The notes below the pieces were generated by a model. The model ran no database searches, was not told where the DNA came from, and saw nothing but the letters and a program-made list of their open reading frames with translations. A program made the translations under genes and the position numbers. A DNA stretch of 56,267 bases from Salibaculum halophilum (lineage in GTDB: Bacteria > Pseudomonadota > Alphaproteobacteria > Rhodobacterales > Rhodobacteraceae), in the NCBI RefSeq assembly GCF_002094885.1, contig NZ_MSIT01000016.1, forward strand, positions 1-56,267. The letters run 5' to 3'. Below, in pieces: positions 8,578 through 16,945 of this stretch (position 1 is its first letter; the number at the start of each line of letters is the position of its first letter).

Positions 8578-9339
8578 ATGTCCCAGACCCTCCGCCACCC
8601 CGAGATCCTCGAGATGGCCCGCCGGGACGGCAAGGTCACCGTCGACGGGCTGGCCGCGCATTTCGGCGTCACCCTGCAGACGATCCGGCGCGACCTGACC
8701 GACCTGGCCGATGCGGGCCGGCTCGACCGCGTACATGGCGGCGCCGTGCTTCCCTCGGGCACCAGCAATATCGGCTACGAGGAACGTCGCGCCCTAAACG
8801 CCGAAACCAAGCGCGCAATCGCGCGGGCCTGCGCCGCCGACATCCCTCACGGGATCTCGCTATTTCTCAACATCGGCACCACGACCGAGGCCGTCGCGCA
8901 GGAGCTGCTGCATCATCGCGACCTGCTTGTGGTTACCAACAACATGAACGTCGCAAACATCCTGGCCGCCAACACCGACTGCGAGATCGTGGTCACCGGC
9001 GGCCAGTTGCGCCGCTCCGACGGGGGGCTGGTGGGCACGCTGGCCACCGAGACCATCCGCCAGTTCAAGTTCGACTGCGCCGTGATCGGCTGTTCGGCGC
9101 TCGATGCCGAGGGCGACCTGCTGGATTTCGACATCCAGGAGGTCAGCGTCAGCCAGGCCATCCTGCGCCAGTCGCGCCGCACGGTCCTTGTGGCCGACCA
9201 TACCAAGCTGGCCCGCACCGCCCCGGTGCGCATCGCCTCGCTCGCGGATCTGGACGCGATCTACACCGACGCGCCGCTGCACCGGAGCCTGGTTGCCGAC
9301 TGCGCGGACTGGGCAACAGCGATCATCCAGGCGGGCTGA
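8578..9339 (+). CDS. DeoR/GlpR-family transcriptional regulator
   Basis: A 253-residue regulator. The N-terminal DeoR helix-turn-helix (about residues 6-58) contains TVDGLAAHFGVTLQTIRRDL and is followed by the family hallmark RVHGGAV. The C-terminal sugar-phosphate-sensing domain has NIGTTTEAVA, a phosphate-binding-type loop, and VTGGQLRR. GAAAGG lies 8 bases before the ATG. Members repress sugar or glycerol-3-phosphate genes, but no such genes adjoin it here, so its target is unknown. It lies 128 bp downstream of the transporter operon and need not belong to it. Confidence 0.85.
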   Translation: MSQTLRHPEILEMARRDGKVTVDGLAAHFGVTLQTIRRDLTDLADAGRLDRVHGGAVLPSGTSNIGYEERRALNAETKRAIARACAADIPHGISLFLNIGTTTEAVAQELLHHRDLLVVTNNMNVANILAANTDCEIVVTGGQLRRSDGGLVGTLATETIRQFKFDCAVIGCSALDAEGDLLDFDIQEVSVSQAILRQSRRTVLVADHTKLARTAPVRIASLADLDAIYTDAPLHRSLVADCADWATAIIQAG

Positions 9340-9612
9340 CACAGCGGGGCAGGGTCATTGAGACGCCCCAGGCGGCACTGACCGCGGGCAGCGGTCCATC
9401 AAAGCACCTGCCCGGTCCCCTCGTCAGGACCGGGGCGAACACCGCCCGCTCGCCTCGGCGCGGAAGGCACCGCCGGACGTCGCCGGATGCTCAAGGGTTT
9501 CCGAGCCGTTTTCATGGCGTTGTCCACGGGCACTCTACACTGGCCGACGACCCTTGGCAGCAGGATTGCCAGCCGGTCGAATACGTCGACGTCAATGTCT
9601 TGATCATGAAAG

Positions 9613-9689
9613 TGGCGGACCGAGGAGGATTCGAACCCCCGACCCCCTGATTCGTAGTCAGGTACTCTATCCAGCTGAGCTATCGGTCC
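9613..9689 (-). tRNA. tRNA-Arg (anticodon ACG)
   Basis: A complete 77-nt cloverleaf on the minus strand. The acceptor stem GGACCGA pairs with TCGGTCC, the discriminator is G and the CCA end is encoded (9613-9615). The D-arm is GCTCAGCTGGATAGAGT, the anticodon stem CCTGA/TCAGG with loop CTACGAA gives ACG, and the T-arm is GGGGG-TTCGAAT-CCTCC. ACG is the wobble-adenosine (inosine) tRNA reading CGU, CGC and CGA. Confidence 0.97.
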
Positions 9690-9788
9690 GCTATGGTTCG
9701 CGGGCTTAGACGTGTCCGAGGGTCAACGCAAGGGGGCTGACGCCATCAACATCAAGTTTTCTGGCCGAACACGCGGGCGCGGGACTGG

Positions 9789-11189
9789 TCACCCGGCATC
9801 CAGCGCCGCCTCGGCCTTCGGCAAACAGATTGCGAAGGCGGTGCCGGTTTCGTCGGTGTGGCGCAGTTCCAGCCGGCCGCCGTGGCCGCGCACCAGTTCG
9901 GCGGCAATGGCCAGGCCCAGCCCAGATCCACCGCGCCGCGCGCCGCCCTGGAAGGCCTCGAAAAGATGTTCGCGCGCCTTCTGCGGCAGGCCCGGGCCGG
10001 TATCGGTCACGTGGATCCACCAGGCCTCTTCGTCCTCGCAGGCGCGGATGTTGATCTCGCCGGGTTGGCCGGTGGCGGCGATGGCCTGGCGGGCGTTGCG
10101 CACCAGGTTGCTGAGCACGCGGTAGAGCTGTTCGCCATCCGCCCGCACCTGCATGCCCACAGGGATGTCGGCGGAAAAGGAAATCTCGGCCTCCGTCTCG
10201 GCCAGCCGCTCGCCGTCGAGCACGTCCTCGACGATATCGCCCAGCACGAGGCGCGACAGCCGCGGCGCCGGTTCGTCCACCCGTCCGAAGGCCAGCGTTG
10301 TTTCGCACAGGTTCACGGCCCGGCTGATCGAGCCCACCAGCTTGGGCGCAAGGCGCCGGACTGTAGGGTCCTCGGAATTTTCCAGCCGGTCGGTAAACAG
10401 CTGCGCCGAGGTCAGGATGTTGCGCAAATCGTGACTGATCTTGGAGACGCCGCCGCCAAGCTGGGCCAGGCGTTCTTTCTGCTTGAGCGCCCCGGTCAGC
10501 TGGGTCTGCAGGCTGGCCAGCGACTCCTCGGCCTCGCGCAGTTCGACCACCGAGGAGCTGGGCGTGATGACCGAGCGCGCGTCCTCGGGGGCCTGGGCGT
10601 AGTGCTGCATGTTGTTCACTACCGCCTTGATCGGCTTGACCAGAAGCACCCGCACGGCCAAAAACAGCATCGTTGCCGTCACGATCGAGATCACCGCCGA
10701 CAGCAGCAGGATGCGCAGGCCGTAGTCGATCATCGCCGCGCGCAGCGGCGCGGTTTCCATGGTGACCTCGATCAGTTGCCCGCCCCCGCGCACGGGGTTG
10801 CCGATCACGCGGATGATACGGTCCTCGGGGTCCCAGAGCCGGGCCATGGCATCGCGGATCAGCACAACGGCCCCGGGGTCGCGCATGTCGTAGGTGGCGT
10901 GGATCGGCGCCGGGATGGGCGAGCTGAGCGCGAGCTGGCGAACCTCGTCGCGCCGCAGCACCACGTTGAAGACGCCCGCGTTGGTCAGCAGCTCCTGTTC
11001 CAGCTCCTCGGTGATCATGTCGTCGGCCAGCAGCGCGAGCGAGGCGATCTGCGCCCGTTCCAGCCGGGTCAGCAGGTAATCCTCGCGAAAGCGCGCGACC
11101 GAGGGCACGAAGATCAGGATCTCGGCCAGCATCACGAAGATGATGGTCAGGATCAGGAACCGCCCCGAAAGTGTGTTCAACGGCCGCAT
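9789..11189 (-). CDS. Orphan membrane sensor histidine kinase
   Basis: A 466-residue kinase. Membrane segments lie at about 9-31 and 159-183 with a roughly 125-residue periplasmic sensor region between them. A HAMP-like linker (VRVLLVKPIKAV) follows, then the dimerisation and phosphoacceptor helix with H253 in KISHDLRN. The catalytic domain has an N-box (NLVRNARQA), G1 (DTGPGLP) and G2 (GGSGLGLAIA). No response regulator is adjacent. Its start lies 12 bp after the stop of the upstream flavoprotein gene, so the kinase, flavoprotein and TVP38 genes may form one transcript. The signal it senses is not evident. Confidence 0.9.
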   Translation of the reverse strand: MRPLNTLSGRFLILTIIFVMLAEILIFVPSVARFREDYLLTRLERAQIASLALLADDMITEELEQELLTNAGVFNVVLRRDEVRQLALSSPIPAPIHATYDMRDPGAVVLIRDAMARLWDPEDRIIRVIGNPVRGGGQLIEVTMETAPLRAAMIDYGLRILLLSAVISIVTATMLFLAVRVLLVKPIKAVVNNMQHYAQAPEDARSVITPSSSVVELREAEESLASLQTQLTGALKQKERLAQLGGGVSKISHDLRNILTSAQLFTDRLENSEDPTVRRLAPKLVGSISRAVNLCETTLAFGRVDEPAPRLSRLVLGDIVEDVLDGERLAETEAEISFSADIPVGMQVRADGEQLYRVLSNLVRNARQAIAATGQPGEINIRACEDEEAWWIHVTDTGPGLPQKAREHLFEAFQGGARRGGSGLGLAIAAELVRGHGGRLELRHTDETGTAFAICLPKAEAALDAG

Positions 11190-11201
11190 GTCCGCACCAG
11201 A

Positions 11202-12584
11202 CTACGGCAGATACTTTTGCACAAGGCGCACCACGCGTTTCACCGTGTCGCTTTCGAAAAGCCTCGGGGCAAAGTAGTTGCCCGCGGCGCGCTTGTTGAT
11301 CTCGCTGAAGGTGGGATAGGGCAGCACGGTGTTGGAAATCGCCGACATTTTCAGCTTGTTGGCGATGGCCATGGCCCACATGGCGATCAGTTCGCCCGCC
11401 ATGGGCCCGACGATGGTGGCCCCGACGGGGCGCCCCCTGACCACCATGATCTTGATGCGGCCGGTGGTCTTGCCCTCGGCCACGGCGCGATCGTTGCCGG
11501 CGAATTCGGCCTCGGCCACCTCCAGCCGGTCGCCATGGGTTTCGCGCGCCTGCACCTCGGTCAGGCCCACCTGCGCCATTTCAGGGTCGGTGTAGGTGGT
11601 CCAGGGGATGTGGCGCGTGGTCTGTTTGGCGGGCAGCCCGAGCAAGGCCGAGCGGATCACGATTCCCGCGTGATAGCCCGCCACATGGGTGAACTGCATC
11701 CCCCCGGCCGCGTCGCCCACCGCGTAGACCCGCCGGTTCGAGGTCGAGCGCAGGGTATCCGACACCTTGACCCCGGACTTGTCCCAATCGACGCCGGCGG
11801 CGTCGAGGTCCAGCCCCGCGACGTTGACCTTGCGCCCTACCGCCATCAACAGGTGCGAGCCGGTGACTGCGCCCTGGTCGGTGTGCACGGTGATCCGGCC
11901 ATCGGCCTGGCTCACCTGCCTGGCCTGCGCGCCCTCGATGATCTCGATCCCCTCGCCCCGCAGCTTGTCCAGCACGATGGCGGCCAGGTCGGGGTCGTCC
12001 TTGCCCAGCGCCTTGGCGCCCTCGATCACCGTCACCTTGCAGCCCAGCCGCCGGTGCGCCTGCGCCATTTCCATGCCGATGGGGCCGCCACCGATCACCA
12101 GCAGGTGCTCGGGCCGTTCTTGCAGCTCGAAGATCGTCTCGTTTGTGTGGACGGTGACATCTTCGATCCCGTCGATGGGCGGCACCAGCGGGCCGGAGCC
12201 TGTGGCAATGACGAATCGGCGCGCGGCGATCACCGTGTCGCCCGCCTGCACCTCGGTCGGCGAGATGAAGCGGCCGTACTCCCGGATCACCCGGACCCCA
12301 AGCCCCTCGAATCGCTCGACGCTGTCGTGGGGTTCGATGGTGGCGATGACATCGGCCACATGGTCCTTGGCCCTCTTGAAGGCGACCTCCTGCCCGGCCC
12401 TGGCGCGCTTGCCCTCGGCCAGCAGCGCCTTGGACGGCACGCAGCCGTAGTTGAGGCAGTCGCCGCCCATCTTGTGGCCTTCCAGCAGGACCACCTCGGC
12501 CCCCATCTGGGCCGCGCCGGCCGCGATGGCCAGCCCGCCAGAGCCGCCGCCGAGGATGCACAGGTCAGTCTCGATCCGGGTCAT
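11202..12584 (-). CDS. FAD-dependent pyridine nucleotide-disulfide oxidoreductase (MerA/Lpd-like)
   Basis: A 460-residue class I flavoprotein disulfide reductase. The N-terminal FAD-binding GGGSGG motif (about 12-17) is followed by the redox pair C43-C48 in GGDCLNYGCVPSK, an NAD(P)-binding GGGPIGMEMAQ motif and the late FAD motif YAVGDAAGG. The C-terminal interface motif reads LPYPTFSE, with Tyr where dihydrolipoamide dehydrogenases have the catalytic His, which resembles mercuric-reductase-like members. There is no mercury-binding N-terminal domain or other mer gene, so mercury reduction is not implied. It lies directly downstream of a TVP38-type gene, a common pairing. Confidence 0.85.
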   Translation of the reverse strand: MTRIETDLCILGGGSGGLAIAAGAAQMGAEVVLLEGHKMGGDCLNYGCVPSKALLAEGKRARAGQEVAFKRAKDHVADVIATIEPHDSVERFEGLGVRVIREYGRFISPTEVQAGDTVIAARRFVIATGSGPLVPPIDGIEDVTVHTNETIFELQERPEHLLVIGGGPIGMEMAQAHRRLGCKVTVIEGAKALGKDDPDLAAIVLDKLRGEGIEIIEGAQARQVSQADGRITVHTDQGAVTGSHLLMAVGRKVNVAGLDLDAAGVDWDKSGVKVSDTLRSTSNRRVYAVGDAAGGMQFTHVAGYHAGIVIRSALLGLPAKQTTRHIPWTTYTDPEMAQVGLTEVQARETHGDRLEVAEAEFAGNDRAVAEGKTTGRIKIMVVRGRPVGATIVGPMAGELIAMWAMAIANKLKMSAISNTVLPYPTFSEINKRAAGNYFAPRLFESDTVKRVVRLVQKYLP

Positions 12585-12587
12585 GGG

Positions 12588-13310
12588 TCAAAGTCCTTTC
12601 TTGCCGCGCAGGGCCTTGAGGAGGACGGGCAGCAGCGCCAGCGCGCAGAGCCCCAGGATCGGCAGCAGAATCTGCGGCTCGAAGATGATGCCGAGGTTCG
12701 GCGTCTCGCCGCGCGAGAAGACCTCGCCCAGCCCCGCGCCCACCGATGTATAGACCACCGCGCCGGGAATGATGCCGAGGAAGGTCGAGACCACGAATCG
12801 GCGCAACGGCACCTCGAGGAACGACGGGATCAGGTTGGCCAGGAAGAACGGCACCGCCGGCACCAGCCGGATCAGGAAAAGCATCGACCACTGGTTCTCG
12901 TCGATGCCGTCCTTGATCTTCTTGACGGTGCCCTCCGCGCCTTCGAGCTTGCGGCCCAGTTGCTCGCCAAAGCCCCAGCGCGCAGCCTGGAAGATACCCA
13001 CGGCGCCCAAGGTGGCCCCGATCACGTTGAACAGTGCGCCGGGGAAGGTTGCGAAAAGAAATCCGCCGGTCAGGGTCATGACCGTCGCGCCGGGCAGCGA
13101 AAACGCCACGATGACGGCGTAGAGCAGCACGAAGACCCCCGCCGTGGCCAGGTAATTCGCGTCGCGAAAGGCGATCAGCGCCTCGCGGTTCTCGGCCAGC
13201 GCCTCGAAGCTCAGGTAGTCGCGCAGGTAGACGGCCCCGAGCGCGGCCACGGCGAGGATGATGAGGATCGGAAGGCGTTTCAGCCAGGGGCGGTCGGGTG
13301 TCCGTGTCAT
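12588..13310 (-). CDS. TVP38/TMEM64 family membrane protein (VTT/DedA-like)
   Basis: About 240 residues with several hydrophobic segments and the VTT-domain pattern: FSLPGATVMTLTGG, a glycine- and alanine-rich loop near GALFNVIGATLGA, and LIRLVPAVPFFLANLIPS. The family is related to DedA and linked to lipid scrambling or membrane homeostasis, but the bacterial substrate is unsettled. The start is uncertain between the ATGs at 13310 and 13328; 13328 sits directly against its only purine-rich stretch, so 13310 is preferred. It ends 3 bp before the flavoprotein gene start. Confidence 0.8.
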   Translation of the reverse strand: MTRTPDRPWLKRLPILIILAVAALGAVYLRDYLSFEALAENREALIAFRDANYLATAGVFVLLYAVIVAFSLPGATVMTLTGGFLFATFPGALFNVIGATLGAVGIFQAARWGFGEQLGRKLEGAEGTVKKIKDGIDENQWSMLFLIRLVPAVPFFLANLIPSFLEVPLRRFVVSTFLGIIPGAVVYTSVGAGLGEVFSRGETPNLGIIFEPQILLPILGLCALALLPVLLKALRGKKGL

Positions 13311-13510
13311 GTCGCTCACGTAGGGCATCCTTTCGGCCGGAAGAGTGAAGATGCCGCATAGATGACGCAGCGGCGCGGCGGGTGATAGGGGGGTCACGCG
13401 GCCTTGATGGCCGGTGACGGTATCGTGGGAAATCCCCGTTGGTGGCCCCGGTTTTGTAACATTCCGGGCCGTGTCTGGCGGCATTTGTTGCGTTTTGCCC
13501 CCTGGCCGCG

Positions 13511-13539
13511 TTGACAGGCGGGCGGGGCGCCTCTAAGGA
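13511..13539 (+). promoter_or_regulatory. Sigma-70-type promoter of rpmH-rnpA
   Basis: A consensus TTGACA (13511-13516), a 17-bp spacer and TAAGGA (13534-13539) lie about 68 bp before the rpmH start. This is the best -35 match in the neighbourhood. Confidence 0.65.
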
Positions 13540-13606
13540 CAGGCTTCGCAATTTGCCCGGGGCTCGACTCCGTACGGGACTCGCCCCAAAGACCGGAGAT
13601 GTCGCG

Positions 13607-13741
13607 ATGAAGCGCACCTATCAGCCGTCCAACCGTGTTCGCAAGAACCGCCACGGGTTCCGCGCCCGCATGGCCACCAAGTCGGGCCGCAAGATCCTGA
13701 ACGCGCGCCGCGCCCGCGGCCGCAAGAAACTGAGCGCCTGA
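13607..13741 (+). CDS. rpmH: Ribosomal protein bL34
   Basis: A 44-residue, very basic protein beginning MKRTYQPSN and carrying [19 protein letters not shown], the invariant bL34 signature. It is a small 50S subunit protein packed against 23S rRNA. It is short, but the sequence is unmistakable. It is followed by rnpA after 28 bp, the near-universal bacterial pairing. Confidence 0.98.
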   Translation: MKRTYQPSNRVRKNRHGFRARMATKSGRKILNARRARGRKKLSA

Positions 13742-13769
13742 CCGGCGGCCAGGTCGTGGCGGGGTCGTC

Positions 13770-14153
13770 ATGACCTCCGAACCCGCAACTACCGCCCCAG
13801 CCCCCTCTGCGGCGGCTTTGACTGTTGTGGAAGGCCTGCGAAAGCGGGCCGATTTTCTGGCGGCCGCCCGCGCCCGCGTCGCCCACACCAAGGGCTTCGT
13901 CCTGCAAGCCCGCGACCGCGGCGCGGACGGCCCGGCCCGCGTCGGATTTACCTGCTCCAAAAAGGTCGGCAACGCCGTCGCCCGCAACCGGGCCAAACGC
14001 CGCTTGCGCGAGATCGCCCGGCTCGAGTTGCCCGAAAATGCCCGCCCCGGCTGGGACTATGTCCTGATCGGACGGCGCGAGGCCACCGCCACCCGTGGTT
14101 TCGGGCAGATGCGCGAGGACATGAGACAAGCGCTGGCGCAGGTCCATTCATGA
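13770..14153 (+). CDS. rnpA: Ribonuclease P protein component
   Basis: A 127-residue basic protein that assists the catalytic RNA of RNase P in 5' processing of tRNA. After an Ala/Pro-rich N-terminal extension (about 20 residues) come RKRADFLAA, the Phe-rich strand [24 protein letters not shown] spanning the conserved RNR motif, and the final helix. The start could be slightly downstream because the extension is variable. It overlaps yidD by 4 bases (14150-14153). Confidence 0.95.
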   Translation: MTSEPATTAPAPSAAALTVVEGLRKRADFLAAARARVAHTKGFVLQARDRGADGPARVGFTCSKKVGNAVARNRAKRRLREIARLELPENARPGWDYVLIGRREATATRGFGQMREDMRQALAQVHS

Positions 14154-14371
14154 CACCGCTTGCCTATATCGTCTCGTTGCCCGTGCGGGCCTATCGGCTG
14201 ATCCTAAGCCCCTGGGTCGGGCATGGCTGCCGCTACCAGCCGACCTGTTCGGCCTACGCCCTCGAGGCGCTGGAAAAACACGGCGCGCTCCGCGGCGGCT
14301 GGCTGGCGCTACGGCGCATAGGCCGCTGCCACCCTTGGGGCGGGCACGGCGTGGACAACGTGCCGGACTGA
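14150..14371 (+). CDS. yidD: Membrane protein insertion efficiency factor
   Basis: A 73-residue protein with the YidD pattern: an N-terminal amphipathic stretch ([12 protein letters not shown]), the Cys-containing [15 protein letters not shown] and the [13 protein letters not shown] tail. It supports YidC-dependent membrane insertion and sits between rnpA and the downstream yidC, as in many bacteria. It is translationally coupled to rnpA by the ATGA overlap. Confidence 0.96.
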   Translation: MTPLAYIVSLPVRAYRLILSPWVGHGCRYQPTCSAYALEALEKHGALRGGWLALRRIGRCHPWGGHGVDNVPD

Positions 14372-14462
14372 TCCCATCGGCCGCGACATCGACACGCCGA
14401 GGCAAGACGGGGCGCGCAAGCCGCCTCTTGCCCGCTGCCCCCGCGCGGCGTATGCCCGTCCC

Positions 14463-15323
14463 ATGCGCGACGACGCCGACGATATCCATCCTCTGTTCCA
14501 CGGTGCGCCCGGCACGACGGAATTCAGGAAGTTGCGCAAGCGCATCCTGCAGAACACGCGGGACGCGGTAGATCGGTACGGGATGATCGAGCCGGGTGCG
14601 AAATGGCTGGTCTGCCTCTCGGGCGGCAAGGACAGCTACACCCTGCTGGCGGTCCTGCATGAATTGCAGTGGCGCGGCCTGCTGCCCGTCGACCTGCTGG
14701 CCTGCAACCTCGACCAGGGGCAACCGGGTTTTCCGGCGACGGTCCTGCCCGAATTCCTCGAACGGATGGGCGTGCCGCACCGGATCGAATACCAGGACAC
14801 CTACTCCATCGTCATGGACAAGGTGCCTCAGGGCCGGACCTATTGCGCGCTGTGCTCCCGGCTGCGACGCGGCATCCTGTACCGCATCGCCCGCGAAGAG
14901 GGATGTTCGGCGGTGGTGTTGGGCCATCACCGCGACGACATCCTCGAGACATTCTTCATGAACCTCTTTCACGGGTCGCGGCTGGCCACCATGCCGCCCA
15001 AGCTGGTCAATGAGGAAGGCGACCTGTTTGTCTATCGCCCGCTGGCCCACGTGGCCGAGGCCGATTGCGACCGCTTTGCCCGCGCCATGGCGTACCCGAT
15101 CATCCCCTGCGACCTGTGCGGCAGCCAGGACGGCCTTCAGCGCCAACAGGTCAAGGCGATGCTGGACGGCTGGGAGAGCAACGCGCCGGGGCGGCGGCAA
15201 AAGATGTTCCGGGCGCTGATGAACACGCGCCCCTCGCACCTGCTGGACCCCGCCCTTTTCGATTTCGCGGGACTGACCCGCGAAGATCATGAAAATTCTA
15301 AGGGTTTTCCAACGGTCGATTAA
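14463..15323 (+). CDS. ttcA: tRNA-cytidine(32) 2-sulfurtransferase
   Basis: A 286-residue PP-loop ATPase of the TtcA group. The PP-loop SGGKDS is at residues 53-58. C128 and C131 (CALC) and a Cys in CDLCGSQ (C216/C219) are placed like the iron-sulfur ligands of TtcA, and the [18 protein letters not shown] motif (155-171) is characteristic. It thiolates C32 of certain tRNAs. It starts 91 bp after yidD. Confidence 0.93.
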   Translation: MRDDADDIHPLFHGAPGTTEFRKLRKRILQNTRDAVDRYGMIEPGAKWLVCLSGGKDSYTLLAVLHELQWRGLLPVDLLACNLDQGQPGFPATVLPEFLERMGVPHRIEYQDTYSIVMDKVPQGRTYCALCSRLRRGILYRIAREEGCSAVVLGHHRDDILETFFMNLFHGSRLATMPPKLVNEEGDLFVYRPLAHVAEADCDRFARAMAYPIIPCDLCGSQDGLQRQQVKAMLDGWESNAPGRRQKMFRALMNTRPSHLLDPALFDFAGLTREDHENSKGFPTVD

Positions 15324-15395
15324 CGGTCTGTGCAACCGGCTGCCCCAATCTGGCCCCGAACCTGCCCGGTTTCGGGCGTGTCAGGGGCGACAGGA

Positions 15396-16832
15396 ATGAC
15401 CCAGCGGTCCAAGGCTTTTCATCTTGCAACCGGTGTGCGCCGGGCCATCGTCGCGGCGGCGGCACGCGCCATGCGCGGGCGATGGGCCGCGACCGGCACC
15501 ACCGGCAATGCCCCGGTCACGCAACTGGGCACGCGCGAGGGCCTGCTTGCCGGGATGGCCGTGCGCGGCCAGCGCACCAGCGCCGGCCAGACCGCCGTCA
15601 TCCTGGCCGAGGTCGACGACTTTCATCAGCTCGAGGAGCGCCACGTCCGGCCGGTAATAGAGGCCTTCCTGCGCCACTGTGCCGACCGCCTTGGCGAACA
15701 GCTGGCCACGGGGGACCTGACCGCCCACCTCGAGGGGCCGCGGTTCGCCGTCGCACTCGACGTGGGCGAGGCCCATTCGCTCGAGACGGTTCTGCAGCGC
15801 GCCACACGGCTGCAACAGGCGCTTGCGACCCCGTTCCGCGCGTCGGGCGAGGCGATACAGGCGACGGCCTCGGTCGGGTTCGCGCTGTCCGACCGGATCC
15901 GGTCGTCCGATCCGCAGGACCTGATGCAAGCGGCGACATGCGCCCTGGTCGAGGCCCAGCGCAGCGCCCCGGCCGCGATCCGCTCGTATTCCGACGGAAT
16001 GCGCAAGCGGATCGCCTCGCGCAGCCGCCTGAGCCGGGATCTCGACACAGGGCTGACATCGGGCCAGATCCGCCCCTACTTCCAGCCCCAGTTCGAGTTG
16101 GGCTCGGGGCGCCTGGCCGGCTTCGAGACCCTGACAAGGTGGCATCACCCCGAGCTTGGCGTCGTCTCCCCGGCCGAATTCCTGCCGATCCTGCGAGACA
16201 GCGGCCGCATGGAGCAGCTGGGCCAGCTGATGGTGTCGACGGCGCTGGACGCCCTGCGCCATTGGGATGATCTCGGTCACGAGGTGCCGCAGGTGGGCGT
16301 GAACTTCTCGACCGATGAACTGCGATCGCCGCAGTTGGTCGACCGCCTGGCCATGACACTGGACAGCCGCGACATCGCCCCACATCGCCTGGTCATCGAG
16401 GTCCTCGAGACGGTCGTGGCCCGCTGCGCCGACGATCAGGTCGCGCGAAACCTGGCCGGTCTGTCGCGGCTCGGCTGCGGCATCGACCTTGACGATTTCG
16501 GCACCGGTTACGCCTCGATCACGACTATCCGCAAGCTGTCGATCAACCGCATCAAGATCGACCGCAGCTTCGTCACGCGCGTCGACGAAGATGCCGAACA
16601 GCAGGACATGATCGGCGCGATCCTGACAATGGCCGACCGGTTGACCCTACAGACCCTGGCCGAAGGCGTGGAAACCCCGGGCGAGCGGGACATGCTGACA
16701 CGGCTGGGGTGCGAATACGCCCAAGGGTTTCTCTTTGCGCGGCCGATGCCGCTGGCCGAGACCGACGACTGGCTGGCCGCGCGACGCACCGCCCCGGGCC
16801 CGACGGTGAACCTGCGCCGCCGCAGTGCCTGA
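15396..16832 (+). CDS. Cyclic di-GMP phosphodiesterase with degenerate GGDEF and intact EAL domain
   Basis: A 478-residue protein. A GGDEF-like domain (about 60-190) has EGPRF (113-117) in place of GGDEF, so it should lack diguanylate cyclase activity. The EAL domain (about 215-465) keeps ETLTR (244-248), VNFS, the Glu in IEVLE (335-338), DDFGTG (366-371), KIDRS and EGVET, so phosphodiesterase activity is expected. There is no clear membrane segment or sensory domain. The start ATG was chosen for AGGGG 9 bases upstream; an in-frame start at 15330 is possible. It lies between housekeeping genes ttcA and yidC, an unusual place for a signalling enzyme. Confidence 0.88.
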   Translation: MTQRSKAFHLATGVRRAIVAAAARAMRGRWAATGTTGNAPVTQLGTREGLLAGMAVRGQRTSAGQTAVILAEVDDFHQLEERHVRPVIEAFLRHCADRLGEQLATGDLTAHLEGPRFAVALDVGEAHSLETVLQRATRLQQALATPFRASGEAIQATASVGFALSDRIRSSDPQDLMQAATCALVEAQRSAPAAIRSYSDGMRKRIASRSRLSRDLDTGLTSGQIRPYFQPQFELGSGRLAGFETLTRWHHPELGVVSPAEFLPILRDSGRMEQLGQLMVSTALDALRHWDDLGHEVPQVGVNFSTDELRSPQLVDRLAMTLDSRDIAPHRLVIEVLETVVARCADDQVARNLAGLSRLGCGIDLDDFGTGYASITTIRKLSINRIKIDRSFVTRVDEDAEQQDMIGAILTMADRLTLQTLAEGVETPGERDMLTRLGCEYAQGFLFARPMPLAETDDWLAARRTAPGPTVNLRRRSA

Positions 16833-16945
16833 GCCCTGCGCACAAGGGGCCGCCGGGCCCTCGGCTGGGGCAAAATCGCTTGACCTTTGGCGCCCCGACC
16901 TGTTGAACGCCCGTGACCGAAGATCAGCAGTTCCGGGCGGTTTCG

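Noticed and set aside
9340-9612. Long open frame across the DeoR-tRNA gap ending in a GGFEPPTP-like peptide
   Set aside because: The ending is the reverse reading of the tRNA T-arm, a known annotation artefact. The gap holds only an 8-bp hairpin (9411-9434) without a T-run.
9613-9689. tRNA-Arg as an integration site for a mobile element
   Set aside because: The tRNA is intact, no duplicated 3' end was seen nearby, and neither neighbour is an integrase.
11202-12584. Mercury resistance operon
   Set aside because: The flavoprotein is MerA-like only in general class; there is no heavy-metal domain, merR, merT or merP, and the Cys pair is common to the whole family.
9858-13361. 1167-codon plus-strand open frame opposite the kinase, flavoprotein and TVP38 genes
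   Set aside because: It is antisense to three well-supported genes, has the His/Gln/Arg-rich composition of GC-rich shadow frames and no recognisable domain.
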